From: Urbifossiella limnaea
GTDB taxonomy: Bacteria > Planctomycetota > Planctomycetia > Gemmatales > Gemmataceae
Direction: 5' to 3'
Assembly: GCF_007747215.1 (NCBI RefSeq)
Contig: NZ_CP036273.1
Span: forward strand, 558,001-622,000
Length of the DNA stretch: 64,000 nucleotides
Part shown: positions 8,110 through 16,671 of the stretch, one piece after another
Layout of the letters: every line of letters begins with the position of its first letter
Numbering within the stretch: position 1 is the first letter of the stretch
Translations under genes and position numbers: made by a program
Notes under the pieces: model-generated
The model's input: only the letters and a program-made list of their open reading frames with translations
Databases searched by the model: none
Told to the model about the DNA's origin: nothing

Positions 8110-9648
8110 ATGGCGCTGATCGGCATCGATCTTGGCACCACCTTCTGCGCCGTCGCCGCACTCGACGAGCGCGGCCGGCCCGTCACCGTGCCCAACCGCG
8201 ACGGCGACGTGCTCACCCCGTCGGCGGTGTACCTCGGCCCCGACGGCACCGCCGTCGTCGGCCAGCCGGCGCTCGACCTGGCTCTCGACTACCCCGACCG
8301 CGTGGCGACGCTGGTGAAGCGCCGCATCGGCTACCCCGACCTCGGCCACCCCGTCGCCGGCCGTGCCTTCCGCCCCGAAACGCTCTCCGCGGTCATCCTG
8401 CGCAAGCTCGCCGCCGACGCCGCGCAGCAACTCGGCCGCGTCACCGGCTGCGTCATCACCGTGCCGGCCTACTTCGACGACACCCGCCGCAAGGCGACCA
8501 TGGACGCCGGCCGCATCGCCGGCCTCGACGTGATCGACATCGTGGACGAACCCTCGGCCGCGGCGCTCGCCTACTCGCTGCAAGGGGCCGACGGGGCGAC
8601 GCCGGGCACCGTCCTCGTCTACGACCTCGGCGGCGGCACGTTCGACGTGACGGTCGTGAGTCTGGGGAAGAAGCGGTTCCGCGTGCTGGCCGTGGAGGGC
8701 GACGTGCGCCTCGGCGGCAAGGACTGGGACGACAAGCTCGTGGGCTGGGCCGCCGACCGCTTCCAGCGCGAGGCCGGCGGCGCCGACCCGCGCCTCGACC
8801 CGCTCTCGCTCGTCGCCCTGCAAGCCGCCGCCGAGCGCGCCAAGCGCACGCTCAGCAAGGTCGAACAGACCACGCTCACCGTCAGCCACGCCGGCCACCG
8901 CGTGTCGATGCCGCTGTCGCGCGGCGAGTTCGAGTCGATCACGAAAGACCTGCTCGTCCGCACGCGGCTGACCACGCAACAGGTGCTGCGGCAGGCCGGG
9001 CTGACGTGGGACAAGATCGACCGCGTGCTCCTCGTTGGCGGCAGCACCCACATGCCGGCCGTGGGGCGGATGCTCGCCGAGGTGACCGGCAGGGAGCCCG
9101 ACCGCTCGCTCGCCGTGAGCGAGGTGGTGGCGCGCGGGGCGGCGGCGCACGCGGGGATCGTGTACCAGCGCGAGCAGGGCATCCGCCGCGGCGACACGCC
9201 AGTCCACGAGTTGCTCGCGGACGTGATCGAGATCAGCGTGAACGCGCACAGCCTGGGGGTGGAGGTGAAGCAGCCGGACGGCACGCGGCGGAACGACATC
9301 CTGATCGCCAAGAACACGCAACTGCCGGCGGCGGTGACGCGCGAGTACTTCACGATCGGCGAGGGGCAGTCGCGGGTACGGGTGCGGATTCTGCAGGGCG
9401 AGTCGCCGCAGGCGGCGGCGTGCATTCCGGTCGGCGAGTGCTGGATCGACGGGCTGCCGGCCGAGCTGCCGAAGGGGTCGCCGGTGGAGGTGCGGTGCGG
9501 GGTGGCGGCGAACGGCCGGATCGAAGTGACGGCCCGCGACCGGACGAGCGGCCGGAGCGCCACGGCGACGATCCACCGCCCCGGCGGGCTGACCGAGGCG
9601 CAGCTGACGGCCGAGGCCGAATGGGTGCGCGGGCTCAAGATACAATGA
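8110..9648 (+). CDS. Hsp70-family protein without the long C-terminal lid
   Basis: 512 residues against about 640 for DnaK. The actin-like ATPase domain is intact: MALIGIDLGTTFCAVAALD (phosphate 1), YDLGGGTFDVTVVSLG (phosphate 2), LLVGGSTHMPAVGRML (adenosine). A beta-rich substrate domain follows (about 375-480), and the helical lid is essentially missing. No DnaJ or GrpE gene is nearby, so this is an accessory Hsp70-like protein and not the housekeeping dnaK. Its stop lies 22 bp before the SnoaL-like gene and the two may be cotranscribed. Confidence 0.9.
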   Translation: MALIGIDLGTTFCAVAALDERGRPVTVPNRDGDVLTPSAVYLGPDGTAVVGQPALDLALDYPDRVATLVKRRIGYPDLGHPVAGRAFRPETLSAVILRKLAADAAQQLGRVTGCVITVPAYFDDTRRKATMDAGRIAGLDVIDIVDEPSAAALAYSLQGADGATPGTVLVYDLGGGTFDVTVVSLGKKRFRVLAVEGDVRLGGKDWDDKLVGWAADRFQREAGGADPRLDPLSLVALQAAAERAKRTLSKVEQTTLTVSHAGHRVSMPLSRGEFESITKDLLVRTRLTTQQVLRQAGLTWDKIDRVLLVGGSTHMPAVGRMLAEVTGREPDRSLAVSEVVARGAAAHAGIVYQREQGIRRGDTPVHELLADVIEISVNAHSLGVEVKQPDGTRRNDILIAKNTQLPAAVTREYFTIGEGQSRVRVRILQGESPQAAACIPVGECWIDGLPAELPKGSPVEVRCGVAANGRIEVTARDRTSGRSATATIHRPGGLTEAQLTAEAEWVRGLKIQ

Positions 9649-9670
9649 CGGCCCCGACAGGAGGCCGCCC

Positions 9671-10093
9671 GTGAGCACCCCCGACGAGAACGTGGCGAAG
9701 CTGCGGCACGCGTACCAGCAGTGGCACGACACGCGCGGGGGCAGCGTCCAGACGTGGCTCGACCTGATGGCCGACGACGTGCGGATGCGCTCGGGGCCGG
9801 AGGGGAAGGCGGGCATGGACTTCACCCGCCCGGGTGCGGGGAAGGCGGCCGCCCAGGCGTACTTCGCCGGCCTCGCCGCCGACTGGGAGATGCTCCACTT
9901 CAACGCCGACGAGTTCATCGCGCAGGGCGACCGCGTCGTCGTGCTCAGCCTCGTCGCCTTCCGCTTCAAGGCGACGGGCAAGGTGGCCGAGTCGGCCAAG
10001 GTGGACGTGTTCCGCTTCCGCGACGGCAAGGTCGCGGAGTTCTTCGAGTTCTTCGACACCGCCGCGGCCCTCGCCGCGACCCGGCCGGACTGA
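9671..10093 (+). CDS. SnoaL-like / NTF2-fold protein
   Basis: 140 residues from a GTG with GGAGG 8 bp upstream. It has the cone-fold pattern of the SnoaL_2 group: an N-terminal helix (VAKLRHAYQQWHDTRGG), a DLMADDVRMRS strand, then AGLAADWEMLHFNADEFIAQ, DRVVVLSLVAFRFKATGK and KVDVFRFRDGKVAEFFEFFD. Members of this fold can be isomerases, cyclases or simple ligand binders; nothing here selects among them. It follows the Hsp70-like gene closely. Confidence 0.8.
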   Translation: MSTPDENVAKLRHAYQQWHDTRGGSVQTWLDLMADDVRMRSGPEGKAGMDFTRPGAGKAAAQAYFAGLAADWEMLHFNADEFIAQGDRVVVLSLVAFRFKATGKVAESAKVDVFRFRDGKVAEFFEFFDTAAALAATRPD

Positions 10094-10127
10094 GCGCCCG
10101 GCTCGGGGCTTCGCCGCTTGCGGCTTA

Positions 10128-11443
10128 GGATCTGGTCCTCAACTACTTCCCGAATTCATGCGGTTTGGGGTAGGGCTCGGTAGTTCCATTTCGGGAGGTA
10201 GTCGTCGAAGGCGATCTTCATGCTCGTCCGGAACCCTTCGACGTACTTCCGACCGGTGGCGTACACCTTGTCCAGTAGGCTCACGGTCACCCGCAGGCCG
10301 GCGTCCGTCCTCGCCCGGGCGATGAATTGCCGGGCGACCTCCACGGTGTGGAAGATCACGCCCCGACACGCCCGCGTGATGTGCGGGAACACCTTGTGCT
10401 CGATCGGATTGTGCTTCGAGCAGTACGGCGGGTAATGGGCCACCCGGAGTTCGATCGCCAGTCGGTCCGCCAGGCGTTGCAGGTCCTCCTGGAACAGGTA
10501 CTGGGTGGCACTGTTGCTGCCGCCGCCGTCGCACAGGATCAATAACCGCTTCGCGTCCGGGTAGGCGGCACGGCCGTGCTCGTGCCACCACAGCGCGATG
10601 CTGTCGCAGCACAGTTCGCCGGTGTCGTGCGACGTGTTGAGGTGGATGGACGCGTGGTTGCGGGCCACGTCGAAGATGCCGTGGGGGATCAGCTTGCCGG
10701 ACCCGGCCCGGGGGAAGTCGTGGTCGAAGGTCTCCACCGTCTGGGACGTATACGTCTCCCCGCCGCGGTGGAAGTTCCCCAGCAGTTCCTTCTTCTTCGT
10801 GCCCACGCTGATCACCGGGTCGCCGGCCGCCTCGTACCCCCGCCGGAGGTCCGCGATGTTCTCGAACTGGGCGTTCCGGTCGGGGTGGTGGCCCATCGAC
10901 TTCTTCTTGCGGGCCGTCCGGCGGCCGATCTGGAGGGCCCGCAACGCCCGCCGGATCGTCCGGCGACCGGCCGGGGTGCCCATCGCCGCCAACCGCCGCG
11001 ACAGTTCCCGCAGCGACAGGTTGGTCCAGAGTACGCCGTCCCGCATCGGGTCCCCGGCGGTGAACTCCGGGAGCAGGTGCCGGAGGTTGTCGCCGAGGGA
11101 CGGTCGGGCCGCCATCAGCGGGCGACGTCCGCCCCCTTTTTTCGGACCCGGCCGTCGGCCGGGTCGTCGGGTTGTTCCAGATCCTGCAGGCCTTGTCGGA
11201 TGGTCTTCGGATCGCAGGCCAGCAGGCGGGCGATGTATTCGACGCCGCCGTGCCCGAGTTTCGCCGCTTCGACGGCGGCGTACCGGCGGCGGTCCTTCTC
11301 GGACAACCAGCCCGCCAGCCGCTTCATCATCGCCTCGACTTCCGCCGGATAGGCGTCCATGCCCGCCTCCCGAAATCGCGTTCGCCAGGCCCGAGATTCT
11401 ACCCGCCATCAACGAAACCGGGAACTTGAAGTGGGCCAGATCC
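10128..11443. mobile_element. ISAzo13-type insertion sequence
   Basis: About 1.3 kb with ends GGATCTGG (10128-10135) and its complement CCAGATCC (11436-11443). The inverted repeat continues inward through a shared TTCCCG block. The right tip (11431-11443) was used as target by the IS4-type element, so the same 13 bases appear again at 12940-12952, and the genomic flank resumes only after that. The outside flanks are complementary (GCGGCTTA left, TAAGCCGC right), so the element either inserted in a small hairpin or has slightly longer ends. Confidence 0.85.
10156..11360 (-). CDS. ISAzo13 family transposase, made by -1 frameshift
   Basis: The first frame starts at ATG 11360 (MDAYPAEVEAMMKRLAGWLS) and stops at 11115; the catalytic frame ends at 10156. 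They join at A AAA AAG on the minus strand (11142-11136), a classic -1 slippery heptamer in the right phase. The joined product is about 401 residues. The catalytic half carries HGIFDVARNHASIHL, ILCDGGGSNSATQYLF and HYPPYCSKHNPIEHKVFPH, the D-D-E landmarks of this family. Confidence 0.85.
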
Positions 11444-12939
11444 AGGCCATTCACGGTGACGCATCCCGGTCGTAAGCCGTCCGCTGGCAGGGACTTGGCC
11501 AAGCCAGGGAGAGGGCGCGCCCATGCTGTTCGGTGGGGTCTTCGAGCGGTTCCTAGAGGAGAGCCCGCTCAGCGTGATGTCCCGGGCGACCATCGAGCAC
11601 GCCCTCTCGGCCTCGGCCCTCGACGCGCTGTTCGACCGGACCGCCGAGCGCGGGTACACCCGGGAGTTGCTGTTCTCCACGACGGTCGATCTGATGACCC
11701 TGGTGGTCGGCGGCAAGGCCCTCCACGTCCAGGCCGCCTACCGGCACCTGCGGGACCGCGTCCCGGTCACCCTCAAGTGCGTCTACGACAAGCTCCGGAA
11801 CATCGAGACGGGCGTGTCCGCGGGGCTGGTCGCGCACGTGTCGGGCCGGTGCGAGGGGCTGATCACCGCGCTGGGCGGGGGGTGCAAGAGCCTGCTGCCG
11901 GGCTACCGGGTGCGGGTCCTCGACGGCAACCACCTGGCCGCCACCCAGCGGCGGCTGGGCGTCACCCGGGGGCACACCGCCGGCCCCTTGCCCGGGCAGA
12001 GTTTGGTCGTGCTCGACCCGGCCCTGATGCTGGTCACCGACATCGTCCCGTGCGAGGACGCCCACACCCAGGAGCGGGCGCTGATCGACCAGATTGTGCC
12101 GCTGGTGCGGGAGCGGGACGTGTGGGTCGCGGACCGCAACTTCTGCACGGCGGAGTTCCTGTGTGAGGTGGCCGCCCGGCGGGCCTACGTCGTCATCCGA
12201 CGCCACGGGAACCTGAGCGTCGAGGCCGAAGCCGGGTACGGGGCCGAGGTCGCGACGGACCGGGGCTGGGTGGGCGAGCGGCGGGTCTGGGTCTGCTGGG
12301 GTGGGGCGCGGTTGGTGCGCCTGCGGCAGGTGCGGGTGCGGCTGCGGGCGCCGACCGCGGACGGGGACGCGGAGGTGGAGATCCTGACCAACCTGCCGGC
12401 GAAGGTGCCGGCCAAGAAGGTGGCCGAGATCTACCTCAAGCGGTGGAAGATCGAGGGGGCCTTCCACGAGTTGACAGTCGCCTTGAACTGTGAGGTGAAC
12501 ACCCTGGGGTACCCCAGGGCCGCGCTGTTCGGGTTCTGCGTGGCGGTGGCCGCGTACAACGTGCTGGCCGTACTGAAGGCGGCCCTGCGGGCGGTGCATG
12601 GTGAGAAGAAGGTGCAGGAGGAGGTGTCGGGGTATTACCTGGCGCTGGAGTGGGCGATGGTGTACGCGGGGATGATGATCGCCCTGCCCGCGTCGGAATG
12701 GGAGGCGTTCGGTCCGATGCCCAGCCCGGAGTTGGCCGGCCACCTCCGCGAGTGGGCGGGCAAGGTCGACCTTGGGAGGATCAAGAAAGCGCCGCCCCGG
12801 AAGCCGACGAGGACGGCGACCCGACGGATCAAGGACAAGAGCCCACATGTTTCCACGGCCCGGTTGCTCGACGAGGGGAAGAAGACCCGTCAGGCGAAAG
12901 TCAGCCGGAATCCGTGAGTCTCACACCGTGAATGGCCTG
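11444..12939. mobile_element. IS4-type insertion sequence nested in the tip of the ISAzo13-type element
   Basis: About 1.5 kb. The left end AGGCCATTCACGGTG and the right end CACCGTGAATGGCCT are perfect inverted repeats. The 13-bp sequence GTGGGCCAGATCC flanks it on both sides (11431-11443 and 12940-12952). Target duplications of 11-13 bp are typical of the IS4 group. The perfect ends and exact duplication indicate a recent insertion. Confidence 0.9.
11523..12917 (+). CDS. IS4 family transposase
   Basis: 464 residues, single uninterrupted frame. The RNase-H-like core shows Asp in RVLDGNHLAAT, Asp in VWVADRNFCTAEF, and the IS4 signature YLKRWKIEGAFHEL carrying the Y-2-R-3-E motif. A beta-rich insertion (residues about 245-300) separates the second Asp from the Glu, as usual in IS4 transposases. 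The C-terminus is lysine-rich. With intact ends and duplication the element looks functional. Confidence 0.9.
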   Translation: MLFGGVFERFLEESPLSVMSRATIEHALSASALDALFDRTAERGYTRELLFSTTVDLMTLVVGGKALHVQAAYRHLRDRVPVTLKCVYDKLRNIETGVSAGLVAHVSGRCEGLITALGGGCKSLLPGYRVRVLDGNHLAATQRRLGVTRGHTAGPLPGQSLVVLDPALMLVTDIVPCEDAHTQERALIDQIVPLVRERDVWVADRNFCTAEFLCEVAARRAYVVIRRHGNLSVEAEAGYGAEVATDRGWVGERRVWVCWGGARLVRLRQVRVRLRAPTADGDAEVEILTNLPAKVPAKKVAEIYLKRWKIEGAFHELTVALNCEVNTLGYPRAALFGFCVAVAAYNVLAVLKAALRAVHGEKKVQEEVSGYYLALEWAMVYAGMMIALPASEWEAFGPMPSPELAGHLREWAGKVDLGRIKKAPPRKPTRTATRRIKDKSPHVSTARLLDEGKKTRQAKVSRNP

Positions 12940-12952
12940 GTGGGCCAGATCC
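12940..12952. repeat. Right copy of the 13-bp target duplication
   Basis: GTGGGCCAGATCC, identical to 11431-11443. It duplicates the outer tip of the ISAzo13-type element. Its last base also forms part of the TAG stop of the adjacent minus-strand gene. Confidence 0.9.
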
Positions 12953-13719
12953 TAAGCCGCCGCTCGGCGTTCGTACCGGATGGCTTCTTCGACTTCTTCC
13001 GCCGATCGCCCATAGTCGGCCGCCAGCCCCGCGACGGAATCCCCCGCGGCGTGTCGCTGCGCGATGATCGCGGTCGGGACCCCGGTGCCGGCGATGCACG
13101 GCTGCCCCATGCGCACCCGCGGGTTGATCGCCACGAACCGCGGTGCGGTCGTCGTCCCGGGGTGGGTGAACGGGTACAAGCGGATCGGGTGGTGGTTCTC
13201 GTCCCACTCGACGCGCTGGAGGTGGGCCTCCAGGCATTCCCGGATGTGCAACTGTCCGGCCTCCGAGACGCTGACCAAACTCCCATACCGCTCGACGAAC
13301 AGGCTGGTGCCGTCGGTCAGCATGTGGTGGTCGAGTAGTGGGCGGCGAGAGCCGAACTCCTTCTTCAGGTACGCGATGGCCCGGCGGACCGGCTGCGCCT
13401 TGACGCGGTGGACCCGGCGCAGCGACGCGATGATGTGAATCTCGACGAGATTCAGGAACGACAGCCGTCGGCCGTTCGGGTCGGCGGGCTCGATGAGGGC
13501 GACCGAGCGCGCCCGGCCGCCGCCCGTCGGGTACTCGCGGCCGAAGGCCCAGTCCCGGACGGTGCGGGCCGGCAGGTGGAGGTAGCCAGCCGCTTCCGAG
13601 ACCCCATACACGCCCGCTGCGGCGGGGTCGGCCCCGTCGCGCAGGGGGTACCGGGTTGGGGTTCGCTGCGTCACCGGGTTGCTCGCGGGGTGGGCTGGGC
13701 GGATGAGCCCGAGCGACAT
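12952..13719 (-). CDS. HTH plus DUF433 protein (antitoxin-like)
   Basis: 255 residues. The N-terminal third looks like a MerR/excisionase-type winged helix (GVYGVSEAAGYLHLPARTVR). The C-terminal ~70 residues are DUF433 (INPRVRMGQPCIAGTGVPTA, then DSVAGLAADYGRSAEEVEEA). DUF433 is found in VapB45-like antitoxins and DNA-binding proteins of integrated elements. No toxin gene is adjacent now; one could have been lost when the insertion sequences arrived. The TAG stop (12952-12954) lies exactly at the outer boundary of the ISAzo13/IS4 composite, though the protein end after AIRYERR looks natural. Confidence 0.7.
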   Translation of the reverse strand: MSLGLIRPAHPASNPVTQRTPTRYPLRDGADPAAAGVYGVSEAAGYLHLPARTVRDWAFGREYPTGGGRARSVALIEPADPNGRRLSFLNLVEIHIIASLRRVHRVKAQPVRRAIAYLKKEFGSRRPLLDHHMLTDGTSLFVERYGSLVSVSEAGQLHIRECLEAHLQRVEWDENHHPIRLYPFTHPGTTTAPRFVAINPRVRMGQPCIAGTGVPTAIIAQRHAAGDSVAGLAADYGRSAEEVEEAIRYERRAAA

Positions 13720-13772
13720 TCACAATACATCGCCGGCGCGGCGCGGACAAGCGCCGCGGTCAAGCGCCGCGG

Positions 13773-15122
13773 TCAGCCCACCAGCTCGCGGATCGGCTCG
13801 CCGTGCTCCACCAGCGGCACCGGGCGGCGCTCGGTGTCCGGGAACCACACCTCCCGCGCGGTCACGCCCAGGTGGTGGAACACCGTCGCCGTCACGTCCT
13901 GCGGCGTCGTCGGGCGGTCGGCCACGTACTCGCCCTTCGACGTGCTCCGGCCCACCAGCCGACCCATCTTCAGGCCGCCGCCGGCGAACAGCACGCTGAA
14001 CACGTTCCCCCAGTGGTCGCGGCCGCCCTCCGCGTTCATCCGCGGCGTCCGCCCGAACTCGCCCATCGCCACCACCAGCACCCGCTCGCTCAGGCCGCGC
14101 TCGTGGAGGTCCGTCACCAGCGCCGCCAGGGCCCGGTCGAACGGCGGGATGAACAGCTTGCCGCCCTCCGTCGTGCTGTGCCGGCCGGCCGTCGCGTGGT
14201 GGTCCCACGGCACGCAGTTCACCGTCACGAACGTCACCCCGGCTTCCACCAGCCGGCGGGCCAGCAGCGCGCTCTGGCCGTAGGTGTGGCGGCCGTAGGC
14301 GTCGCGGACCTTCACCGGTTCGGCGCCGATGTTGAACGCCGTCGCCGCGGCGGGGCTCGTCAGCAGCGAGAACGCCTGCTGGCGGAACGGGTCGCCGTCC
14401 GGGGTGCGGTCGGCGGTGCGGCGGGCGGCGTCGAGCGAGTCCACGAGGCCGCGGCGGTCGTCGAGGCGGGCGAACGGCAGGTCGCGGGGCAGCGTCAGGT
14501 TGCGGACGCGGAAGTCGGGCAGGTTCGGGTCCGACTCGGCGACGAACGGGTTACTGGCCCGGCCGAGGTACGCGGCGTAGTGGAAGAAGTTGTCGGTGCC
14601 GCCGCGCAGGTGCGGCACGGCGGCGTAGGCCGGCATCCCGGGGCGGTTGGCGCCGCGCAGCTTCGCCGCGGCGCTCCCCATGCTCGGCCGCTTCTGGCTC
14701 ATGAAGTCCGGGGCGTTGAACGCCGGCCCCTCGAACCCGGTCAGCATCCAGTGGTTCGCCTTGGTGTGGTCGCCCGACCCGTGCGAGACGCTGCGCACGA
14801 CCGACAGCTTGTCGGCGATCCGCGCGTGGTTCGGCAGCAGTTCGCCGAACAGGGTGCCGGGCACGGCCGTGCGCACGGCGCCGAACGGGCCGCGGAACTG
14901 GGCCACGGCGTCGGGCTTCGGGTCCCACGTCTCCATGTGGCCGGGGCCGCCGCTCATCCAGAACAGGATGACACTGGTGTCGGCGCGGCGGGCGGGGGCC
15001 TGCGCGGCGCGCGCTTGCAGGAGCCCGGCGAGGCCGAACCCGCCGAGGGCGCCGGCTTGCACGAAGTGCCGGCGGGTGACGCCGGAGCAGTCGGTGGCGC
15101 ACCCACCCACGACGCGGAACAT
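13773..15122 (-). CDS. DUF1501 family secreted protein (Tat)
   Basis: 449 residues. The N-terminus contains the twin-arginine motif TRRHFVQAGALGGFGLAGLL, so it is exported folded. The body has the alkaline-phosphatase-like pattern of DUF1501: SVILFWMSGGPGHMETWDPK, VRSVSHGSGDHTKANHWMLT and VAMGEFGRTPRMN. In planctomycetes these are usually paired with a DUF1549/DUF1553 cytochrome gene; here it stands alone. The family is assigned to the sulfatase/phosphatase superfamily, but the substrate is not known. Confidence 0.9.
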   Translation of the reverse strand: MFRVVGGCATDCSGVTRRHFVQAGALGGFGLAGLLQARAAQAPARRADTSVILFWMSGGPGHMETWDPKPDAVAQFRGPFGAVRTAVPGTLFGELLPNHARIADKLSVVRSVSHGSGDHTKANHWMLTGFEGPAFNAPDFMSQKRPSMGSAAAKLRGANRPGMPAYAAVPHLRGGTDNFFHYAAYLGRASNPFVAESDPNLPDFRVRNLTLPRDLPFARLDDRRGLVDSLDAARRTADRTPDGDPFRQQAFSLLTSPAAATAFNIGAEPVKVRDAYGRHTYGQSALLARRLVEAGVTFVTVNCVPWDHHATAGRHSTTEGGKLFIPPFDRALAALVTDLHERGLSERVLVVAMGEFGRTPRMNAEGGRDHWGNVFSVLFAGGGLKMGRLVGRSTSKGEYVADRPTTPQDVTATVFHHLGVTAREVWFPDTERRPVPLVEHGEPIRELVG

Positions 15123-15230
15123 GACGCACCCTGTCGAGTGGACTCGGCCCCGGGCGGGGCGGCGGCGGCGGGACGGCGGACAGAGTTGAGTGTGCCAGCG
15201 GGCGCGGCCGGGGGCAAGCGCAAAACGGGT

Positions 15231-15262
15231 GGCGAGCCGGGGGCGTCGGCCCCCGGCTCGCC
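15231..15262. terminator. GC-rich hairpin upstream of rho
   Basis: Perfect 14-bp arms GGCGAGCCGGGGGC and GCCCCCGGCTCGCC around a 4-base loop. It lies in the ~280-bp divergent space between the DUF1501 gene and rho. It could be an attenuator in the rho leader or simply a repeat of the same style as 62086-62115. Confidence 0.5.
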
Positions 15263-15400
15263 GTTACATTCCCTCTCGCCTTTGCGGCGGCCGCGGGTTA
15301 CGATAGTTCCCAACACGCCCGCCCGGCCCCTTCCCGTCGCTCCCGCCGGCTCTTTCCGCGTGCTCCGCGGCCTCGCAACGGCCGCCCGATAGGGTACCGA

Positions 15401-16522
15401 ATGTCCGAACCGCGGCCGATGGCTCAAGGAGTTCTTGAGCTCCACCCGAAGGGGTACGGGTTCCTCCGGAACCCGGCCCGCAACTACGTTCCCACCCCCA
15501 ACGACGCCTACGTCTCCGGGCAACTCATTTCCAAGTTCCGCCTCGCCGAGGGCGTCGCGCTCGGCGGCCCGGTCGAGCCCGCCCGCAAGGGCGCCTCCGG
15601 CCCGCGCCTCGCCACCGTCGAGCAGATCGAGGGCGGCGACCCCGCCACGTACCGCCGCCGGGCGTGGGACGAACTCACCCCCGTCGATCCCACCAAGTGG
15701 ATCCGCCTGGAGACCGGCCCGGAGCCGCTGACGACCCGCGTGATGGACCTGTTCACGCCGATCGGCATGGGCCAGCGCGGCCTCATCGTCGCCCCGCCGC
15801 GGACCGGCAAGACGGTACTCCTCTCCCACATCGCGCAGGCGGTCGTGGCCAACCACCCGGACATGCACCTGATCGTGCTGCTGGTGGACGAGCGGCCGGA
15901 GGAAGTGACCGAGATGCGCCGCAGCATCAAGGGCGAGGTGGTGGCGTCGAGCTCGGACAACGACACGGTCACGCACATCCGCCTGGCGCAGCTGGTGGTG
16001 GAGCGGGCGAAGCGGCTGGTGGAGCGCGGCCGCGACGTGTTCGTGCTGCTGGACAGCCTGACGCGGCTGGCGCGGGCGTACAACAAGCAGACCGGCAGCG
16101 GGCGGACGATGAGCGGCGGCGTGGACGCGAAGGCGCTGGACGTGCCGAAGCGGCTGTTCGGCAGCGCCCGCGCGTTCGACGAGGGCGGCACCCTGACCAT
16201 CCTCGGCACGGCGCTGATCGAGACCGGCAGCCGGATGGACGACGTGATCTTCCAGGAGTTCAAGGGGACGGGCAACATGGAGCTGGTGCTGAACCGCCAG
16301 CTCGCCGAGCGGCGCATCTACCCGGCGATCGACCTGGGCGCCTCGGGCACGCGTAAGGAGGAGCGACTGCTGCCGGCGGAGATGCTGGAGCGGATCACGC
16401 TCTTGCGGCGGGGGCTGATGTCGCTGAAGCCGCAGGACGCGATGGAGGGGCTGGTGAAGCAGTTGACGAAGACGAAGACGAACGACGAGTTCTTGCACAA
16501 CGTCGGCAAGTTCGTGAAGTGA
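15401..16522 (+). CDS. rho: Transcription termination factor Rho, short form
   Basis: 373 residues against about 420 in E. coli. It begins almost directly with the RNA-binding cold-shock-like domain ([20 protein letters not shown]), so the N-terminal Rho_N helical domain is absent. The ATPase core is complete: Walker A APPRTGKT (131-138), [30 protein letters not shown] with Walker B, the Q-loop region [12 protein letters not shown], and the R-loop region [12 protein letters not shown]. It should load on C-rich RNA and terminate transcription as a hexamer. An upstream start in another frame register is not seen. Confidence 0.95.
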   Translation: MSEPRPMAQGVLELHPKGYGFLRNPARNYVPTPNDAYVSGQLISKFRLAEGVALGGPVEPARKGASGPRLATVEQIEGGDPATYRRRAWDELTPVDPTKWIRLETGPEPLTTRVMDLFTPIGMGQRGLIVAPPRTGKTVLLSHIAQAVVANHPDMHLIVLLVDERPEEVTEMRRSIKGEVVASSSDNDTVTHIRLAQLVVERAKRLVERGRDVFVLLDSLTRLARAYNKQTGSGRTMSGGVDAKALDVPKRLFGSARAFDEGGTLTILGTALIETGSRMDDVIFQEFKGTGNMELVLNRQLAERRIYPAIDLGASGTRKEERLLPAEMLERITLLRRGLMSLKPQDAMEGLVKQLTKTKTNDEFLHNVGKFVK

Positions 16523-16548
16523 CCGGGCGCCGGGTCACGAAGACATTT

Positions 16549-16640
16549 TTAGACCGGATAACAGGATGAACGGGATACCGAACCAGGACCACGGCTCGGG
16601 GCTTGGCTCGGTATCCCGTTCATCCTGTTATCCGGTCTAA
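16549..16640. repeat. Long inverted repeat, 36-bp arms
   Basis: Arms 16549-16584 and 16605-16640 match at 35 of 36 positions around a 20-base loop. The core words are ATAACAGGATGAACGGGAT. It lies between the convergent stops of rho (16522) and the ABC permease (16672). It shares the ACAGGATGAA word with the element at 51489-51592. Confidence 0.9.
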
Positions 16641-16671
16641 ACTCCGGTTGCCGGGACTTTCCGGTGCTCCA

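Noticed and set aside
11115-11360. ISAzo13 first frame treated as an independent small gene
   Set aside because: It overlaps the catalytic frame at a canonical slippery site and makes sense only as the N-terminal part of the transposase.
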